A stretch of 64,000 bases of DNA from an uncultured Pelagimonas sp. (lineage in GTDB: Bacteria; Pseudomonadota; Alphaproteobacteria; Rhodobacterales; Rhodobacteraceae). Under the pieces are notes generated by a model. The model was not told where the DNA came from. It made no database searches and saw only the letters and a list, made by a program, of their open reading frames with translations. Positions within the stretch are counted from its first letter, which is position 1. Every line of letters starts with the position of its first letter. The position numbers were made by a program, and so were the translations under genes. Location: positions 372,001 through 436,000 of the forward strand of contig NZ_CANMKO010000002.1 in the NCBI RefSeq assembly GCF_947498515.1, read 5' to 3'. Below are positions 8,604-18,399 of this stretch, in pieces.

Positions 8604-9914
8604 TTACATGTCCGGCCCGGATTGATCCCCGCCCGCATCTACCTTGTGCTTGATGCGCCGGATCATCCACCACACCAGCCCCACAACCGGCAACACCAAA
8701 AGCGCGGTCATCATCCCCTTAGAGAGCCCAACCGCGCCCGCCAAAGGGTACATAAGATAGCCCGCCAAGGACACGGCGTAGTAGCTGATCGCAACCACCG
8801 AAAGCCCTTCGACGGTTTCTTGCAACCGCAATTGCAACTCGGCGCGTTGGTTCATGCTGTGCAGCAATTGTTGGTTCTGCGCCGAACGCCCAACCTCAAC
8901 CTGTGTGCGCAGCAAATCCGCGGCACGGGTGGCGCGTTGCACCATGCTGTCCAATCGCACACCGGCGCTTTTGACGGTGCGCATCGCCGGATCATAGCGG
9001 CGCATCATAAACTCGGCAAAGGTCTGGCGGCCTTTGTAACGTTCTTCGCGCAGCACCTTGATCCGTTGATGGACAATAGCCTCATAAGCCCCGCTGGCCC
9101 CCATCCGAAACGATGTGCGCGCCGAGAGGCTTTCCAATTCGGTCGACACTTGCAAAAGCGCGCGCAGCGTCGCCTCTTCTTGACCATCATCATTGGCCAT
9201 CAACTCCATGAGCCGCATCAACTCACCATCCATTTCGGCGAGCCGTGGCCCGATATCGCGCACACGGGTAAAGCCAAGCATCGACATGGCCTTGTAGGTT
9301 TCGATCTCGCACAGCCGTTGCGCGATCCGCCCGGCGCGACGTTCACCGACGCTATCGCGCACAAACACCGCAAAGCGTTGATGCCCTGACGGATCAATAC
9401 GGAAATCCCCGGCGACCACGGCATCGTCATCAAGCACCCGACTAACGGCAAGGCTTTCGGGAACAAACCAATCCGACAAGTGTTTGTCGATGTCCTTGTC
9501 GGGCACGCGCGACGCAATGCGCAGCATCGCCGAAGTCACACGCACGCCGGGCGCATCCATCAACCAATCGCTTGGGAACACGTCAAAATCACTGGGATCA
9601 AACGGCTTTTCGCCCAGCCCGGATAGAAAAACCGTATAGGTCACAAACTCGGTATGCTGTTCCCATTTCAACATATGCTGGCCGATTTGCCCGGAGTAAT
9701 GCGTCGCGCCCGGTTGCGGATGGGCCGCCCCGTATCGGTCAAGCAATGCAACCAAATGGACCAAATCCTGAGACCGGTCCCGTGATGCGGCATCCTTTGG
9801 CTGTTTGATGGCCAAATAGATCGCCCGACACGGCGCGCTGAGCGAGGGGAACGGCCGGGCGTGCAGTTCGTTGGCCAGTTTGAAACGCAGCGGATGGTCT
9901 TGGATCGGGGGCAT
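8604..9914 (-). CDS. DUF3422 family membrane-anchored protein
   Basis: 436 residues. The N-terminus (DHPLRFKLANELHARPFP) is the DUF3422 signature; a long central alpha-helical region follows, and the last 60 residues contain two membrane segments (VVAISYYAVSLAGYLMYPLA and MMTALLVLPVVGLVWWMI) with a basic cytoplasmic tail. The function of the family is unknown; the layout suggests a cytoplasmic domain tethered by a C-terminal hairpin. An in-frame ATG at 9944 exists, but AAAGG eight bases before 9914 and the family start favour 9914. It is convergent with the YeeE gene. Confidence 0.85.
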   Translation of the reverse strand: MPPIQDHPLRFKLANELHARPFPSLSAPCRAIYLAIKQPKDAASRDRSQDLVHLVALLDRYGAAHPQPGATHYSGQIGQHMLKWEQHTEFVTYTVFLSGLGEKPFDPSDFDVFPSDWLMDAPGVRVTSAMLRIASRVPDKDIDKHLSDWFVPESLAVSRVLDDDAVVAGDFRIDPSGHQRFAVFVRDSVGERRAGRIAQRLCEIETYKAMSMLGFTRVRDIGPRLAEMDGELMRLMELMANDDGQEEATLRALLQVSTELESLSARTSFRMGASGAYEAIVHQRIKVLREERYKGRQTFAEFMMRRYDPAMRTVKSAGVRLDSMVQRATRAADLLRTQVEVGRSAQNQQLLHSMNQRAELQLRLQETVEGLSVVAISYYAVSLAGYLMYPLAGAVGLSKGMMTALLVLPVVGLVWWMIRRIKHKVDAGGDQSGPDM

Positions 9915-10042
9915 GGGCGCAACCTTTGCAGTTTGGCGGAACATGCGCAGAGCGCGCGGGCTTGTAAAGAAGGAATTTGTTTTATTTCAACATCTTACAG
10001 GAATACAATTGTATACCGCATCTTTGATGTACCTTAGCACAA

Positions 10043-10441
10043 TCACCGCAAAGGCCGGTAACGGCTTGTCATTACATAGTCTTTGCGCGGGCCGCGAACC
10101 GCCCATTGGCACGACCAATTCGGCCATTGGCCAAAATCATAAGAGGCATCATATTGGTCCGGATCACACCAATGCGCGCTCTCGCCGCCGTCCGCGGGTA
10201 CCGAATGAAAGTAGCGACCATCGTCAAAATAGACCCGCAGATCATTGCCCCAGCGATAGCGGCGCTCTGATCGGAACTGCCCTTGTCCCGGCATGACCAA
10301 TTGCCCCATCTCGAGATAATTGGCGCCGTCATCATCCGCATCCCAACGGGCGGTTCCCTCAAAATGCGCTTGTGATCCGTCCGCTTGCCGGATGTCCCGC
10401 TCAAGGGACCAAACGCCAAGAAAATCGCTTAACTGCCTCAA
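10043..10441 (-). CDS. DUF6314 family protein
   Basis: About 132 residues of a single beta-rich domain: LSDFLGVWSLERDI at the N-terminus, FEGTARW, RSERRYRW, LRVYFDDGRYFH, a central HWCDPDQYDASYDF and a closing DYVMTSRYRP. This matches DUF6314, a lipocalin-like family of unknown role. The start is uncertain: a TTG at 10441 gives the usual family N-terminus and has AAGG nine bases upstream, while a GTG at 10492 would add 17 residues without a ribosome site. It is monocistronic, tail-to-head with the DUF3422 gene. Confidence 0.7.
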   Translation of the reverse strand: MRQLSDFLGVWSLERDIRQADGSQAHFEGTARWDADDDGANYLEMGQLVMPGQGQFRSERRYRWGNDLRVYFDDGRYFHSVPADGGESAHWCDPDQYDASYDFGQWPNWSCQWAVRGPRKDYVMTSRYRPLR

Positions 10442-10624
10442 AAACCTATACCTTTTCCCAAAGGGAATTGCCGCTTTTTGACGTAAAGTCACCTTGCTTA
10501 AAACTTTGTTTACATATTGGACACAATTACCTCAAATCCTCCCTATTTGCGCCTAGCTAACCGCCTATACCAAATACAGGCCGCAAAGAAACGGCCCCCA
10601 TAAGCAGTCTTTAGGATCAAGGTT

Positions 10625-10786
10625 ATGTTTTCTCATCTCTCTCGCAGCTTGTTTTTGCTGTCCATCTGGATGCTAACCGCATCAGTTCAGCCCTCAACAC
10701 ATCAAACTGCGCATATTCTTGCCAGTTTGTTTCCGGACCACACGACCCAAGCGTCACAAGATACCCCGTCTCTCCAAAGCTTGTAA
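10625..10786 (+). CDS. Small predicted secreted or anchored protein, 53 aa
   Basis: An ATG at 10625 with AGGA eight bases upstream opens a 53-codon frame ending at TAA 10784-10786. Residues 4-22 are hydrophobic (LSRSLFLLSIWMLTASVQ), fitting a signal peptide or single membrane anchor, and the rest is polar and Ser/Thr/His-rich. I do not recognise a family. It lies in the 0.5-kb gap ahead of purB in the same direction. Chance occurrence cannot be excluded at this size. Confidence 0.35.
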   Translation: MFSHLSRSLFLLSIWMLTASVQPSTHQTAHILASLFPDHTTQASQDTPSLQSL

Positions 10787-11001
10787 TCGCCTCTTTTCCT
10801 TGCTGACTGGGTCACTGTTTGGTGGCCCATTTGGCCGTTTGAGAAACCTTTTTGATCCCCTTTGCGTCGCCCTCCTCAAACCCCCAATGGCAAATAAAAC
10901 CTGATCAGGGCAATCAGTCTCAGCCCCCTGCCCTTGTGACATGGGCGGTGTCGGTTTATGACGCCCCCGCTCGCCCCAATAACTCACAATAAGGTTTGCC
11001 A

Positions 11002-12309
11002 ATGATCCCGCGTTATTCCCGCCCCGACATGGTTGCCATCTGGTCCCCTGAAACCAAATTCCGCATCTGGTACGAGATCGAGGCCCATGCCTGTGACGCA
11101 CAGGCCAAGCTGGGTGTGATCCCACAAGAAAATGCCGACGCGGTTTGGAAAGCCAAGGATGTCGAATTTGACGTCGCCCGCATTGATGAAATCGAAGCTG
11201 TCACCAAACATGACGTCATCGCCTTCCTGACCCATCTGGCCGAACATGTTGGCTCGGACGAGGCACGTTTTGTCCACCAAGGCATGACCTCCTCCGACGT
11301 CCTCGACACTTGCCTCAATGTTCAGTTGGTGCGCGCCGCCGATATCCTGATCGAAGATATGCACAAGCTGCTCGCTGCGCTGAAAAAGCGCGCGATTGAG
11401 CACAAAGACACCGTTCGTGTTGGCCGCAGCCATGGCATCCATGCCGAGCCGACCACCATGGGCCTGACCTTCGCGCGTTTCTATGCAGAAATGGATCGTA
11501 ACCTATCGCGTCTGCGCGATGCACGGGCCGAAATTGCCACCGGTGCGATTTCCGGCGCTGTAGGCACATTCGCCAATATCGACCCCGCCGTCGAAGAGCA
11601 TGTCTGTGATCAGCTTGGCCTGATCCCAGAGCCGATCAGCACACAGGTTATTCCGCGTGACCGCCACGCGATGTTCTTTGCTGTCCTCGGTGTGATCGCC
11701 AGCTCGATCGAAAACGTCGCCATCGAAATCCGTCACATGCAGCGTACCGAAGTTCTTGAAGGTGCTGAGTTCTTCTCGATGGGTCAAAAGGGCTCGTCGG
11801 CGATGCCACACAAAAAGAACCCGGTTCTGACCGAAAACCTCACCGGTTTGGCGCGTCTGGTGCGCATGTCGGTGATCCCGGCGATGGAAAACGTCGCGCT
11901 TTGGCATGAGCGCGATATTTCGCATAGCTCGGTTGAGCGTGCGATTGGCCCTGATTCCTGTGTGACACTTGATTTCGCACTGGCCCGTTTGACCGGCGTT
12001 ATCGAAAAAATGCTGATCTTCCCTGAGAACATGCTCGACAATATGAACAAGTTCCCCGGTCTGGTCATGTCACAGCGCGTGTTGCTGGCCCTGACCCAGG
12101 CGGGTGTGTCGCGCGAAGATGCCTATGTCATGGTTCAGCGTAACGCGTTGAAAGTCTGGGAATTCCGCACTGATTTCCGCGAAGAGCTTTTGGCCGACGA
12201 AGACGTGGTCAAGGCGCTTGGCACCGATGGGATCAATGAAAAATTCGACATGGCCTACCACACCAAACACGTCGACACGATCTTTGCCCGCGTGTTCGGC
12301 GAAGACTAA
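11002..12309 (+). CDS. purB: Adenylosuccinate lyase
   Basis: 435 residues, a normal length. It catalyses two steps of purine synthesis: release of fumarate from SAICAR and from adenylosuccinate. The fumarase/aspartase superfamily signature is present as [11 protein letters not shown] near residue 260, with the catalytic serine loop; [11 protein letters not shown] near residue 90 and [12 protein letters not shown] near 140 supply the substrate-binding Ser and the active-site His. The ATG at 11002 has AAGG seven bases upstream; a TTG two codons earlier has none. It appears monocistronic. Confidence 0.97.
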   Translation: MIPRYSRPDMVAIWSPETKFRIWYEIEAHACDAQAKLGVIPQENADAVWKAKDVEFDVARIDEIEAVTKHDVIAFLTHLAEHVGSDEARFVHQGMTSSDVLDTCLNVQLVRAADILIEDMHKLLAALKKRAIEHKDTVRVGRSHGIHAEPTTMGLTFARFYAEMDRNLSRLRDARAEIATGAISGAVGTFANIDPAVEEHVCDQLGLIPEPISTQVIPRDRHAMFFAVLGVIASSIENVAIEIRHMQRTEVLEGAEFFSMGQKGSSAMPHKKNPVLTENLTGLARLVRMSVIPAMENVALWHERDISHSSVERAIGPDSCVTLDFALARLTGVIEKMLIFPENMLDNMNKFPGLVMSQRVLLALTQAGVSREDAYVMVQRNALKVWEFRTDFREELLADEDVVKALGTDGINEKFDMAYHTKHVDTIFARVFGED

Positions 12310-12336
12310 TTTCGCAAAATAGCGAATTTATGGTAT

Positions 12337-12360
12337 CCTCCGGGGATCATCCCCCGGAGG
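12337..12360 (+). promoter_or_regulatory. Hairpin enclosing the Shine-Dalgarno of the next small gene
   Basis: A perfect 9-bp stem, CCTCCGGGG (12337-12345) with CCCCGGAGG (12352-12360), closes a six-base loop. The 3' arm is the GGAGG ribosome site for the ATG at 12372, so folding would block initiation. There is no T-run, so it is not a good intrinsic terminator for purB. Confidence 0.65.
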
Positions 12361-12371
12361 AGAACCGCAAA

Positions 12372-12527
12372 ATGACATTCAAAACTGTTTTTTCTGTTCT
12401 GGCATTGGCCCTGACGCCCGTTTTAGCATCGGCCGAATGCTCTTCTAATCATGCTCAAATGATGACCTGCGCCGAAGGCACGGTTTACGATGCCACGTCG
12501 CAAAGCTGCAAACCTGTCTCTAGCTGA
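12372..12527 (+). CDS. Small secreted cysteine-containing protein, 51 aa
   Basis: 51 codons with a clear signal peptide (MTFKTVFSVLALALTPVLAS, cleavage at ASA near residue 21), leaving a mature peptide of about 30 residues with three cysteines (ECSSNH, MTCAEG, QSCKPV). The TCAEGTVYD...SCKP pattern resembles the end of a peritrophin-A/chitin-binding repeat, which suggests a small disulfide-bonded exported peptide, but the domain is too short to be sure. The ATG at 12372 is 12 bases after a strong GGAGG that is buried in a hairpin. It sits between purB and fliG in the same direction. Confidence 0.7.
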   Translation: MTFKTVFSVLALALTPVLASAECSSNHAQMMTCAEGTVYDATSQSCKPVSS

Positions 12528-12630
12528 CGCATTTGTTTAAAATTGGCCATTTAGCCAAACAAGCTTAACGCGCCAGAAACCTATCGGCGTTACCTCTTGT
12601 TGCAACTTCCCTGCGATTAAGAGGACCGCA

Positions 12631-13680
12631 ATGACAGCTCTTGCTCTTCCTGGCCCTATTGGCTCTGTTCCGGCTGGCTTGTCGCGCAAAACCAAAGCCG
12701 CGATTGTCGTTCAGTTTTTGCTGAACGAAGACGCGGATATTCCGCTCACGGATCTGCCTGATGACCAACAGGCGGAGCTTACCCTTTTGATGGGTAACAT
12801 GCGCTATGTAGATCGCGAGACGCTCAATAATGTGATTGAAGAGTTCTCAAATGAACTCGAACAAATTGGCCTGTCTTTTCCGGGGGATATGGCCGGTGCT
12901 TTGTCCGCATTGGATGGCAAAATCAGCCCACGCACGGCGATGCGGTTGCGCAAAGAGGCGGGCGTGCGTCAAACCGGTGATCCGTGGCAACGGATCAATG
13001 CGCTTGATGTCGAACGAATTGAAGAATTGGTAAATTCCGAAGCCACCGAAGTCGCCGCGGTGATGATGTCGAAAATTGACGTCGGCAAAGCCGCTCAGGT
13101 CTTGGCCAAGCTGCCCGGTGACAAAGCCCGGCGCATTTCCTATGCCGTTTCAATGACAACCGGCGTGACCCCGGATGCGGTTGACCGAATTGGCCTTGCC
13201 ATTGCGGCACAGCTGGATGCCGAGCCCCCGAAAGCCTTCAAAGCCAAACCAGAGGAACGGCTGGGCTCCATCCTGAACTACTCGAACTCCGCAGTGCGAG
13301 AAGAGTTGCTTGGCGATTTGGAGAAAGAAGACGAAACCTTTGCCAATGCGGTGCGCAAAGCCATCTTTACCTTTGGCAATATCCCAGAGCGTTTGAACGC
13401 CATTGATGTACCCAAAATCACCCGTGACGTGAAACCAGAATCGCTTGCCACGGCGATTGCTGCAGCCAGCGACGGCAACGAACAAGAACAGCGTGCCGGT
13501 GATTTCTTGTTGGAAAACATGTCCAAACGAATGGCCGACAACATCCGTGAAGAGGCCGACGCGAAGGGTGCTGTGAAGCCAAAAATCGGCGAAAAGGCCA
13601 TGAACGAAGTGGTCGCCGCGATCCGTGACTTGGTCAATGTCGGTGAGATCGAATTGCTCAACCCCGACGAAGAGGAATAA
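12631..13680 (+). CDS. fliG: Flagellar motor switch protein FliG
   Basis: 349 residues. The N-terminal part (LSRKTKAAIVVQFLLNE), the middle armadillo region (EVAAVMMSKIDVGKAAQVLAKLPGDKARRI) and the C-terminal region (LLENMSKRMADNIREEAD, ending in IRDLVNVGEIEL) match FliG, the rotor protein that couples the C ring to the stator. The conserved charged helix of the C-terminal domain is recognisable as SKRMADNIREE. It is not next to other flagellar structural genes; the flagellin at 27353-28585 is the only other one in the window. AAGAGGACCGCA precedes the ATG. Confidence 0.85.
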   Translation: MTALALPGPIGSVPAGLSRKTKAAIVVQFLLNEDADIPLTDLPDDQQAELTLLMGNMRYVDRETLNNVIEEFSNELEQIGLSFPGDMAGALSALDGKISPRTAMRLRKEAGVRQTGDPWQRINALDVERIEELVNSEATEVAAVMMSKIDVGKAAQVLAKLPGDKARRISYAVSMTTGVTPDAVDRIGLAIAAQLDAEPPKAFKAKPEERLGSILNYSNSAVREELLGDLEKEDETFANAVRKAIFTFGNIPERLNAIDVPKITRDVKPESLATAIAAASDGNEQEQRAGDFLLENMSKRMADNIREEADAKGAVKPKIGEKAMNEVVAAIRDLVNVGEIELLNPDEEE

Positions 13681-13748
13681 AAGAGCAGCGCTTGCCGCCA
13701 TCACAGGCACAGCTTAAAACAGGTCTCAACATCGAATGAGGCCCAGTT

Positions 13749-14687
13749 TTGGCAAAATCAATAAAGGCAAAGCGCCAGCACGGCGGTTGGCAAGACTGGA
13801 TCGCAGATCGCGCGATTCGCAGTTTGATTTGGATAGCCTTGCAGTTTCCAATCAGGACCCGCCTCAAGCTGGTGAGTTGGACAGTCCGGCGGTGTATCTC
13901 GCCGCTTGCCGGTTGGCACAGGCGTATCTACGCCAATCTCGACTATGTCTGGCCTGATTGCCCCAAGGACAAGCAAGCGCGCATCGCCGAAGATGTGATC
14001 GACAACGTGGCGCGGGCTTTTATCGAAAACTACGACATCCCTGAAATGATGGAGCGCAGCGCCAAGGCATTTGTCAGCGGACCGGGCTTGGCCGCAATTG
14101 AACAAGCCAAGGCAGATGGACGTCCCGTGATGTTCGTGATGGCTCATTTCGGCGCAACCGAATGCGCCCGCTGTTCCCTTCTGGCGCGTGGGTTTCAAAT
14201 CGGTGGGCTGGTCCGGCCAATGTCCAACCCCTATTTCAATAAGCATTACGTTCAAAACATGCGTGATATCTGTGAACCGGTTTTTGAACAGGGGCGCAAA
14301 GGTACACTTGGCCTCATCAAACACATCAAAAAGGGTGGCATGGCTGTCCTGTTGTTTGATGTCTATGACAGCTCGGCCCCTGTGATCGACTTTCTTGGCA
14401 AACCCGCGCCAACAATGACATCGGCCGCTGAAATCGCTCTGCGCACCGATGCGTTGTTGGTGCCGGTTTTCGGCATTCGCCGTGAGGGTGGCTATCATTT
14501 CGACACAGTGGTCGAAGAGCCAATTCCCCACGGTGAGCCGATCGACATGATGCGCGAAGCCACGCGCCGTTTAGAAGCGCGGATCGACGAGAATCCGGGG
14601 CAATGGATGTGGATTCATCGGCGTTGGAAACCCGAACGCCAAGCCCGGCGTCAGCGCAAACGCGCCGCTGCCACAATGTCACCGTGA
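13749..14687 (+). CDS. LpxL/HtrB-family lysophospholipid acyltransferase
   Basis: 312 residues. The HX4(D/E) acyltransferase motif is present as HFGATE near residue 137, followed by a glycine-bearing segment (GLVRPMSNPYFNK) and the PVFGIRR and MWIHRRWK motifs near the C-terminus (WMWxHRRW is diagnostic of LpxL/LpxM lauroyl/myristoyl transferases). It would add a secondary acyl chain to lipid A at the inner membrane, or act on another lipid. A TTG at 13749 is the start: GAGG lies seven bases upstream and no ATG is suitable. Its 3' end overlaps the convergent DUF1223 gene by 37 nt. Confidence 0.85.
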   Translation: MAKSIKAKRQHGGWQDWIADRAIRSLIWIALQFPIRTRLKLVSWTVRRCISPLAGWHRRIYANLDYVWPDCPKDKQARIAEDVIDNVARAFIENYDIPEMMERSAKAFVSGPGLAAIEQAKADGRPVMFVMAHFGATECARCSLLARGFQIGGLVRPMSNPYFNKHYVQNMRDICEPVFEQGRKGTLGLIKHIKKGGMAVLLFDVYDSSAPVIDFLGKPAPTMTSAAEIALRTDALLVPVFGIRREGGYHFDTVVEEPIPHGEPIDMMREATRRLEARIDENPGQWMWIHRRWKPERQARRQRKRAAATMSP

Positions 14688-15358
14688 CCGGGTTCCTGTA
14701 GGATCACGACCACAGGCTCATCGCCCTTGAGGGATAGGTTGGCCTCATAGGTCCCCTGCCCGTCCCAACGCGCAACCTTTTGCCAATCCTTGACAATATG
14801 GCTGTAAGCGAGCGAACGACCGGCGTTTTCACCCCGGGTGATTTTGACTTTTTCAAGCGGTTCGTAGCGGACGATGTGGATGTCGCAAGGTTCACCGGTT
14901 TGCAACGATGTTGCTTTGATCAAAAGCTTGCCGCCTTTGCGCGTGACATCAAGATCAACGCGAGGTGCGCGTTTGGCATGTTTGCGGATCAAATCGGTGA
15001 CCTTCATCGGGCGTGACCCGACCACGTCTTCGGCCCCATTCACCACCATTTGAGGCGTGTAAATCGTGCGCCATCCACCGGCACGGGCATATCCACGCTG
15101 GCGTTTGGTGAATTTGGGCTGAGCGAAGACATCTTTCCAGCCGATGTAATCCCAATAATCGACATGAAGCGCCAAGGGAATCACATCGTCACGCCCGGCC
15201 AATTCATGCAAAAGCGCATCAGCAGGCGGGCAAGACGAGCACCCTTGCGACGTATAAAGCTCTACCACCACAGGGTTTTCCTGCGCCCAAAGCGCCCCTG
15301 AAAACGCCGTCCAAGCGGCAACTGTCATGGGAATGATCTGAGGGATGAGCTTGCGCAT
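14651..15358 (-). CDS. DUF1223 thioredoxin-like secreted protein
   Basis: 235 residues with an N-terminal signal peptide (cleavage after ALWA near residue 26). ELYTSQGCSSCPPAD gives a CxxC redox motif close to the start of a thioredoxin-like fold, and LALHVDYWDYIGWKD and YTPQMVVNG are the other conserved DUF1223 blocks. Its molecular role is unknown; location and CxxC suggest periplasmic thiol chemistry. It runs toward the acyltransferase gene and overlaps its 3' end by 37 nt. Confidence 0.85.
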   Translation of the reverse strand: MRKLIPQIIPMTVAAWTAFSGALWAQENPVVVELYTSQGCSSCPPADALLHELAGRDDVIPLALHVDYWDYIGWKDVFAQPKFTKRQRGYARAGGWRTIYTPQMVVNGAEDVVGSRPMKVTDLIRKHAKRAPRVDLDVTRKGGKLLIKATSLQTGEPCDIHIVRYEPLEKVKITRGENAGRSLAYSHIVKDWQKVARWDGQGTYEANLSLKGDEPVVVILQEPGHGDIVAAARLR

Positions 15359-15593
15359 GGGTATTCTATTCTCCGTCTCTGTCCCCTTGGTGTAAAAGAG
15401 AGCGGGCTGTCATGCCAATCACTCATTTGCGACCACGTTGTGACAACCCAAGCGAGTTTGGACGAAACTTCCTTGGTATATCAACCCCGCGACGCCATAT
15501 TAATGTAGACATCTTTCGTCCGTTTTCGGCACGGGCAGAAAGGGCAATTCGAAACACGTTTCTTTTCACGTCACGATCCCATCGGAGGTTATC

Positions 15594-18278
15594 ATGCCCA
15601 TTACCGTAGGCCAGGACAGCGCCAAGACGCGCAAAACACTCACAGTTGGTGACCAGTCGGTTTCCTATTACTCCATCCCTGCCGCACAAGAGGCCGGGCT
15701 AGGCGACTTTTCCGGGCTGCCCGCTGCGCTCAAAGTGGTTTTGGAAAACATGCTGCGCTTTGAGGACGGCAAGACCGTCACCGTTGAGGATATCAAAGCC
15801 TTTGCAGACTGGGGCGAAAACGGTGGTAAAAATCCACGCGAAATCGCCTATCGCCCTGCGCGCGTTTTGATGCAAGATTTCACCGGCGTTCCGGCGGTTG
15901 TTGACCTTGCAGCCATGCGCGATGGCATTGTCGCGCTCAAAGGCTCGGCCGCCAAAATCAACCCCTTGGTGCCTGTCGATCTGGTGATCGACCATTCGGT
16001 GATGATTGACGAATTCGGCAACCCGCGCGCCTTTCAGATGAATGTTGATCGCGAATATGAACGCAATATGGAGCGGTATACCTTCCTCAAATGGGGCCAA
16101 ACCGCCTTTGACAATTTCCGCGTGGTTCCCCCCGGCACCGGGATTTGCCATCAGGTGAACCTTGAATACCTTGCCCAAACCGTTTGGACAGATACCGACC
16201 AAAACGGTGATCAGGTTGCCTATCCCGACACTCTGGTTGGCACCGATAGCCACACTACCATGGTGAATGGTGTTGCCGTTCTGGGCTGGGGTGTTGGCGG
16301 GATCGAGGCCGAAGCCGCCATGCTGGGCCAGCCGATTTCGATGCTGATCCCCGAAGTCATCGGGTTCGAACTCACCGGCGCAATGGTCGAAGGGACCACC
16401 GGCACCGACTTGGTTCTCAAGGTCGTCGAAATGCTGCGCGCCAAAGGGGTGGTCGGCAAATTTGTTGAATTCTATGGCGAAGGGTTGGACAGCCTGCCCT
16501 TGGCGGATCGGGCCACCATCGCCAATATGGCCCCCGAATACGGTGCGACCTGTGGTTTCTTCCCTATTGATGGCGAAACCCTGCGTTACCTGCGCAATAC
16601 CGGCCGGGATGAGGCGCGCGTGCAGCTTGTCGAAACCTACGCCAAGGAAAACGGCTTTTGGCGCGGGGCGGAGTATGCGCCGATCTACACCGACACATTG
16701 ACGTTGGATATGGGCACCATCGTTCCCGCCATTTCCGGCCCCAAACGCCCACAGGATTTTGTTGCGCTTGATGGCGCTGACGTGGCCTTTAACGATGAGA
16801 TGGCCAACACGTTTAAACGCCCAATGGGCAAGGAAGTCGCGGTTGCGGGCGAAGATTACACGATGGAATCGGGCAAGGTTGTCATCGCGTCAATCACGTC
16901 CTGCACCAATACATCGAACCCCTATGTGATGATCGGCGCCGGGTTGGTGGCGCGCAAGGCTGCGGCTTTGGGTCTAAATCGCAAACCCTGGGTCAAAACC
17001 TCTCTGGCTCCGGGTAGCCAAGTTGTTTCGGCCTATCTTGAGGCTGCGGGCCTGCAACAGGATTTAGACAAGATCGGTTTCAACCTCGTGGGTTACGGCT
17101 GCACAACCTGCATCGGCAATTCCGGTCCGATCCAGAAAGAAATCAGCGATGCGATTGCCGAGGGCGATCTTGTGGCCACCTCGGTCCTGTCGGGGAACCG
17201 TAACTTTGAAGGGCGCATTTCGCCGGATGTGCGTGCCAATTACCTCGCCTCGCCGCCTCTGGTCGTCGCCTATGCGCTTGCCGGGACCATGGACATCAAC
17301 CTCGCCCAAGACGCCATTGGGCAAGACAAAGACGGTAACGACGTTTTCTTGAAAGACATTTGGCCCAGCAACCAAGAAATTGCCGAGCTGGTCGAGAAAA
17401 CCGTGACCCGCGACGCCTTTCTTGAAAAATATGCGGATGTGTTCAAAGGCGACGAAAAGTGGCGCGGCGTCGAGGTGCCGGATCAGGAAACCTATGATTG
17501 GCCGGCCCAATCGACCTATATCCAAAACCCGCCCTATTTCCGCGACATGGGGTCCGAGCCGGGCGTCATTAGCAATATCGACGGGGCCAAGGTTTTGATG
17601 GTTCTGGGCGATATGATCACCACCGATCATATCTCGCCAGCGGGTTCCTTTGCGCAATCAAGCCCGGCCGGTCAGTATCTTACCGAGCGTCAGGTCGCCC
17701 CGCGTGACTTTAACTCTTATGGCTCGCGTCGAGGCAACCACGAGATCATGATGCGCGGCACGTTCGCCAACATCCGCATCAAGAACGAAATGCTTGATGG
17801 TGTTGAAGGTGGCTTTACCAAAGGCCCGGATGGTCAACAGACCTCGGTCTTTGACGCGGCTATGGCCTATCAAGAGGCGGGCACGCCCTTGGTAATCTTT
17901 GGCGGTGCGCAATACGGGGCCGGGTCGTCGCGCGACTGGGCGGCCAAGGGGACGAACTTATTGGGGGTCAAGGCGGTGATCGCCGAAAGTTTTGAGCGCA
18001 TCCATCGCTCCAACCTTGTCGGGATGGGGGTGATCCCCTTCGAATTCACCGGTGGCGATACACGCAAAACTCTTGGTCTTACCGGAGCGGAAACCGTTTC
18101 GATATCCGGATTGGATTCTGTGCAACCGCTCCAAGACGTGCCCTGCACCATCACCATGGGCGACGGAACGGTCAAAGAGATCACCCTGAAATGCCGGATC
18201 GATACCGCGATTGAGATCGAATACATCGAGCATGGCGGGGTGCTTCACTACGTGCTGCGCGATTTGGCCAAGTCGTAA
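15594..18278 (+). CDS. acnA: Aconitate hydratase A
   Basis: 894 residues, the usual AcnA length. It interconverts citrate and isocitrate in the TCA cycle using a [4Fe-4S] cluster. The cluster cysteines lie in ITSCTNTSNP near residue 435 and in GYGCTTCIGNSGP near residue 505; DSHTTMVNG and the swivel-domain GAQYGAGSSRDWAAKG give the substrate-binding residues. TCGGAGG precedes the ATG. The upstream 235-bp gap should hold its promoter; no iron- or redox-regulator site was obvious there. Confidence 0.97.
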   Translation: MPITVGQDSAKTRKTLTVGDQSVSYYSIPAAQEAGLGDFSGLPAALKVVLENMLRFEDGKTVTVEDIKAFADWGENGGKNPREIAYRPARVLMQDFTGVPAVVDLAAMRDGIVALKGSAAKINPLVPVDLVIDHSVMIDEFGNPRAFQMNVDREYERNMERYTFLKWGQTAFDNFRVVPPGTGICHQVNLEYLAQTVWTDTDQNGDQVAYPDTLVGTDSHTTMVNGVAVLGWGVGGIEAEAAMLGQPISMLIPEVIGFELTGAMVEGTTGTDLVLKVVEMLRAKGVVGKFVEFYGEGLDSLPLADRATIANMAPEYGATCGFFPIDGETLRYLRNTGRDEARVQLVETYAKENGFWRGAEYAPIYTDTLTLDMGTIVPAISGPKRPQDFVALDGADVAFNDEMANTFKRPMGKEVAVAGEDYTMESGKVVIASITSCTNTSNPYVMIGAGLVARKAAALGLNRKPWVKTSLAPGSQVVSAYLEAAGLQQDLDKIGFNLVGYGCTTCIGNSGPIQKEISDAIAEGDLVATSVLSGNRNFEGRISPDVRANYLASPPLVVAYALAGTMDINLAQDAIGQDKDGNDVFLKDIWPSNQEIAELVEKTVTRDAFLEKYADVFKGDEKWRGVEVPDQETYDWPAQSTYIQNPPYFRDMGSEPGVISNIDGAKVLMVLGDMITTDHISPAGSFAQSSPAGQYLTERQVAPRDFNSYGSRRGNHEIMMRGTFANIRIKNEMLDGVEGGFTKGPDGQQTSVFDAAMAYQEAGTPLVIFGGAQYGAGSSRDWAAKGTNLLGVKAVIAESFERIHRSNLVGMGVIPFEFTGGDTRKTLGLTGAETVSISGLDSVQPLQDVPCTITMGDGTVKEITLKCRIDTAIEIEYIEHGGVLHYVLRDLAKS

Positions 18279-18399
18279 GACCGTTGGATTGAACCCACGG
18301 TATGCTAAAAAAATGCATGGAGGTGCCTAAAATGGTTATCTTCATGCGCCAATACGAGCCAACCACCCTTTCAAGCCGCAATTTTTCAAAGAGTATGTG

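Noticed and set aside
10787-11001. Riboswitch ahead of purB
   Set aside because: No purine-aptamer core or matching stems could be recognised.
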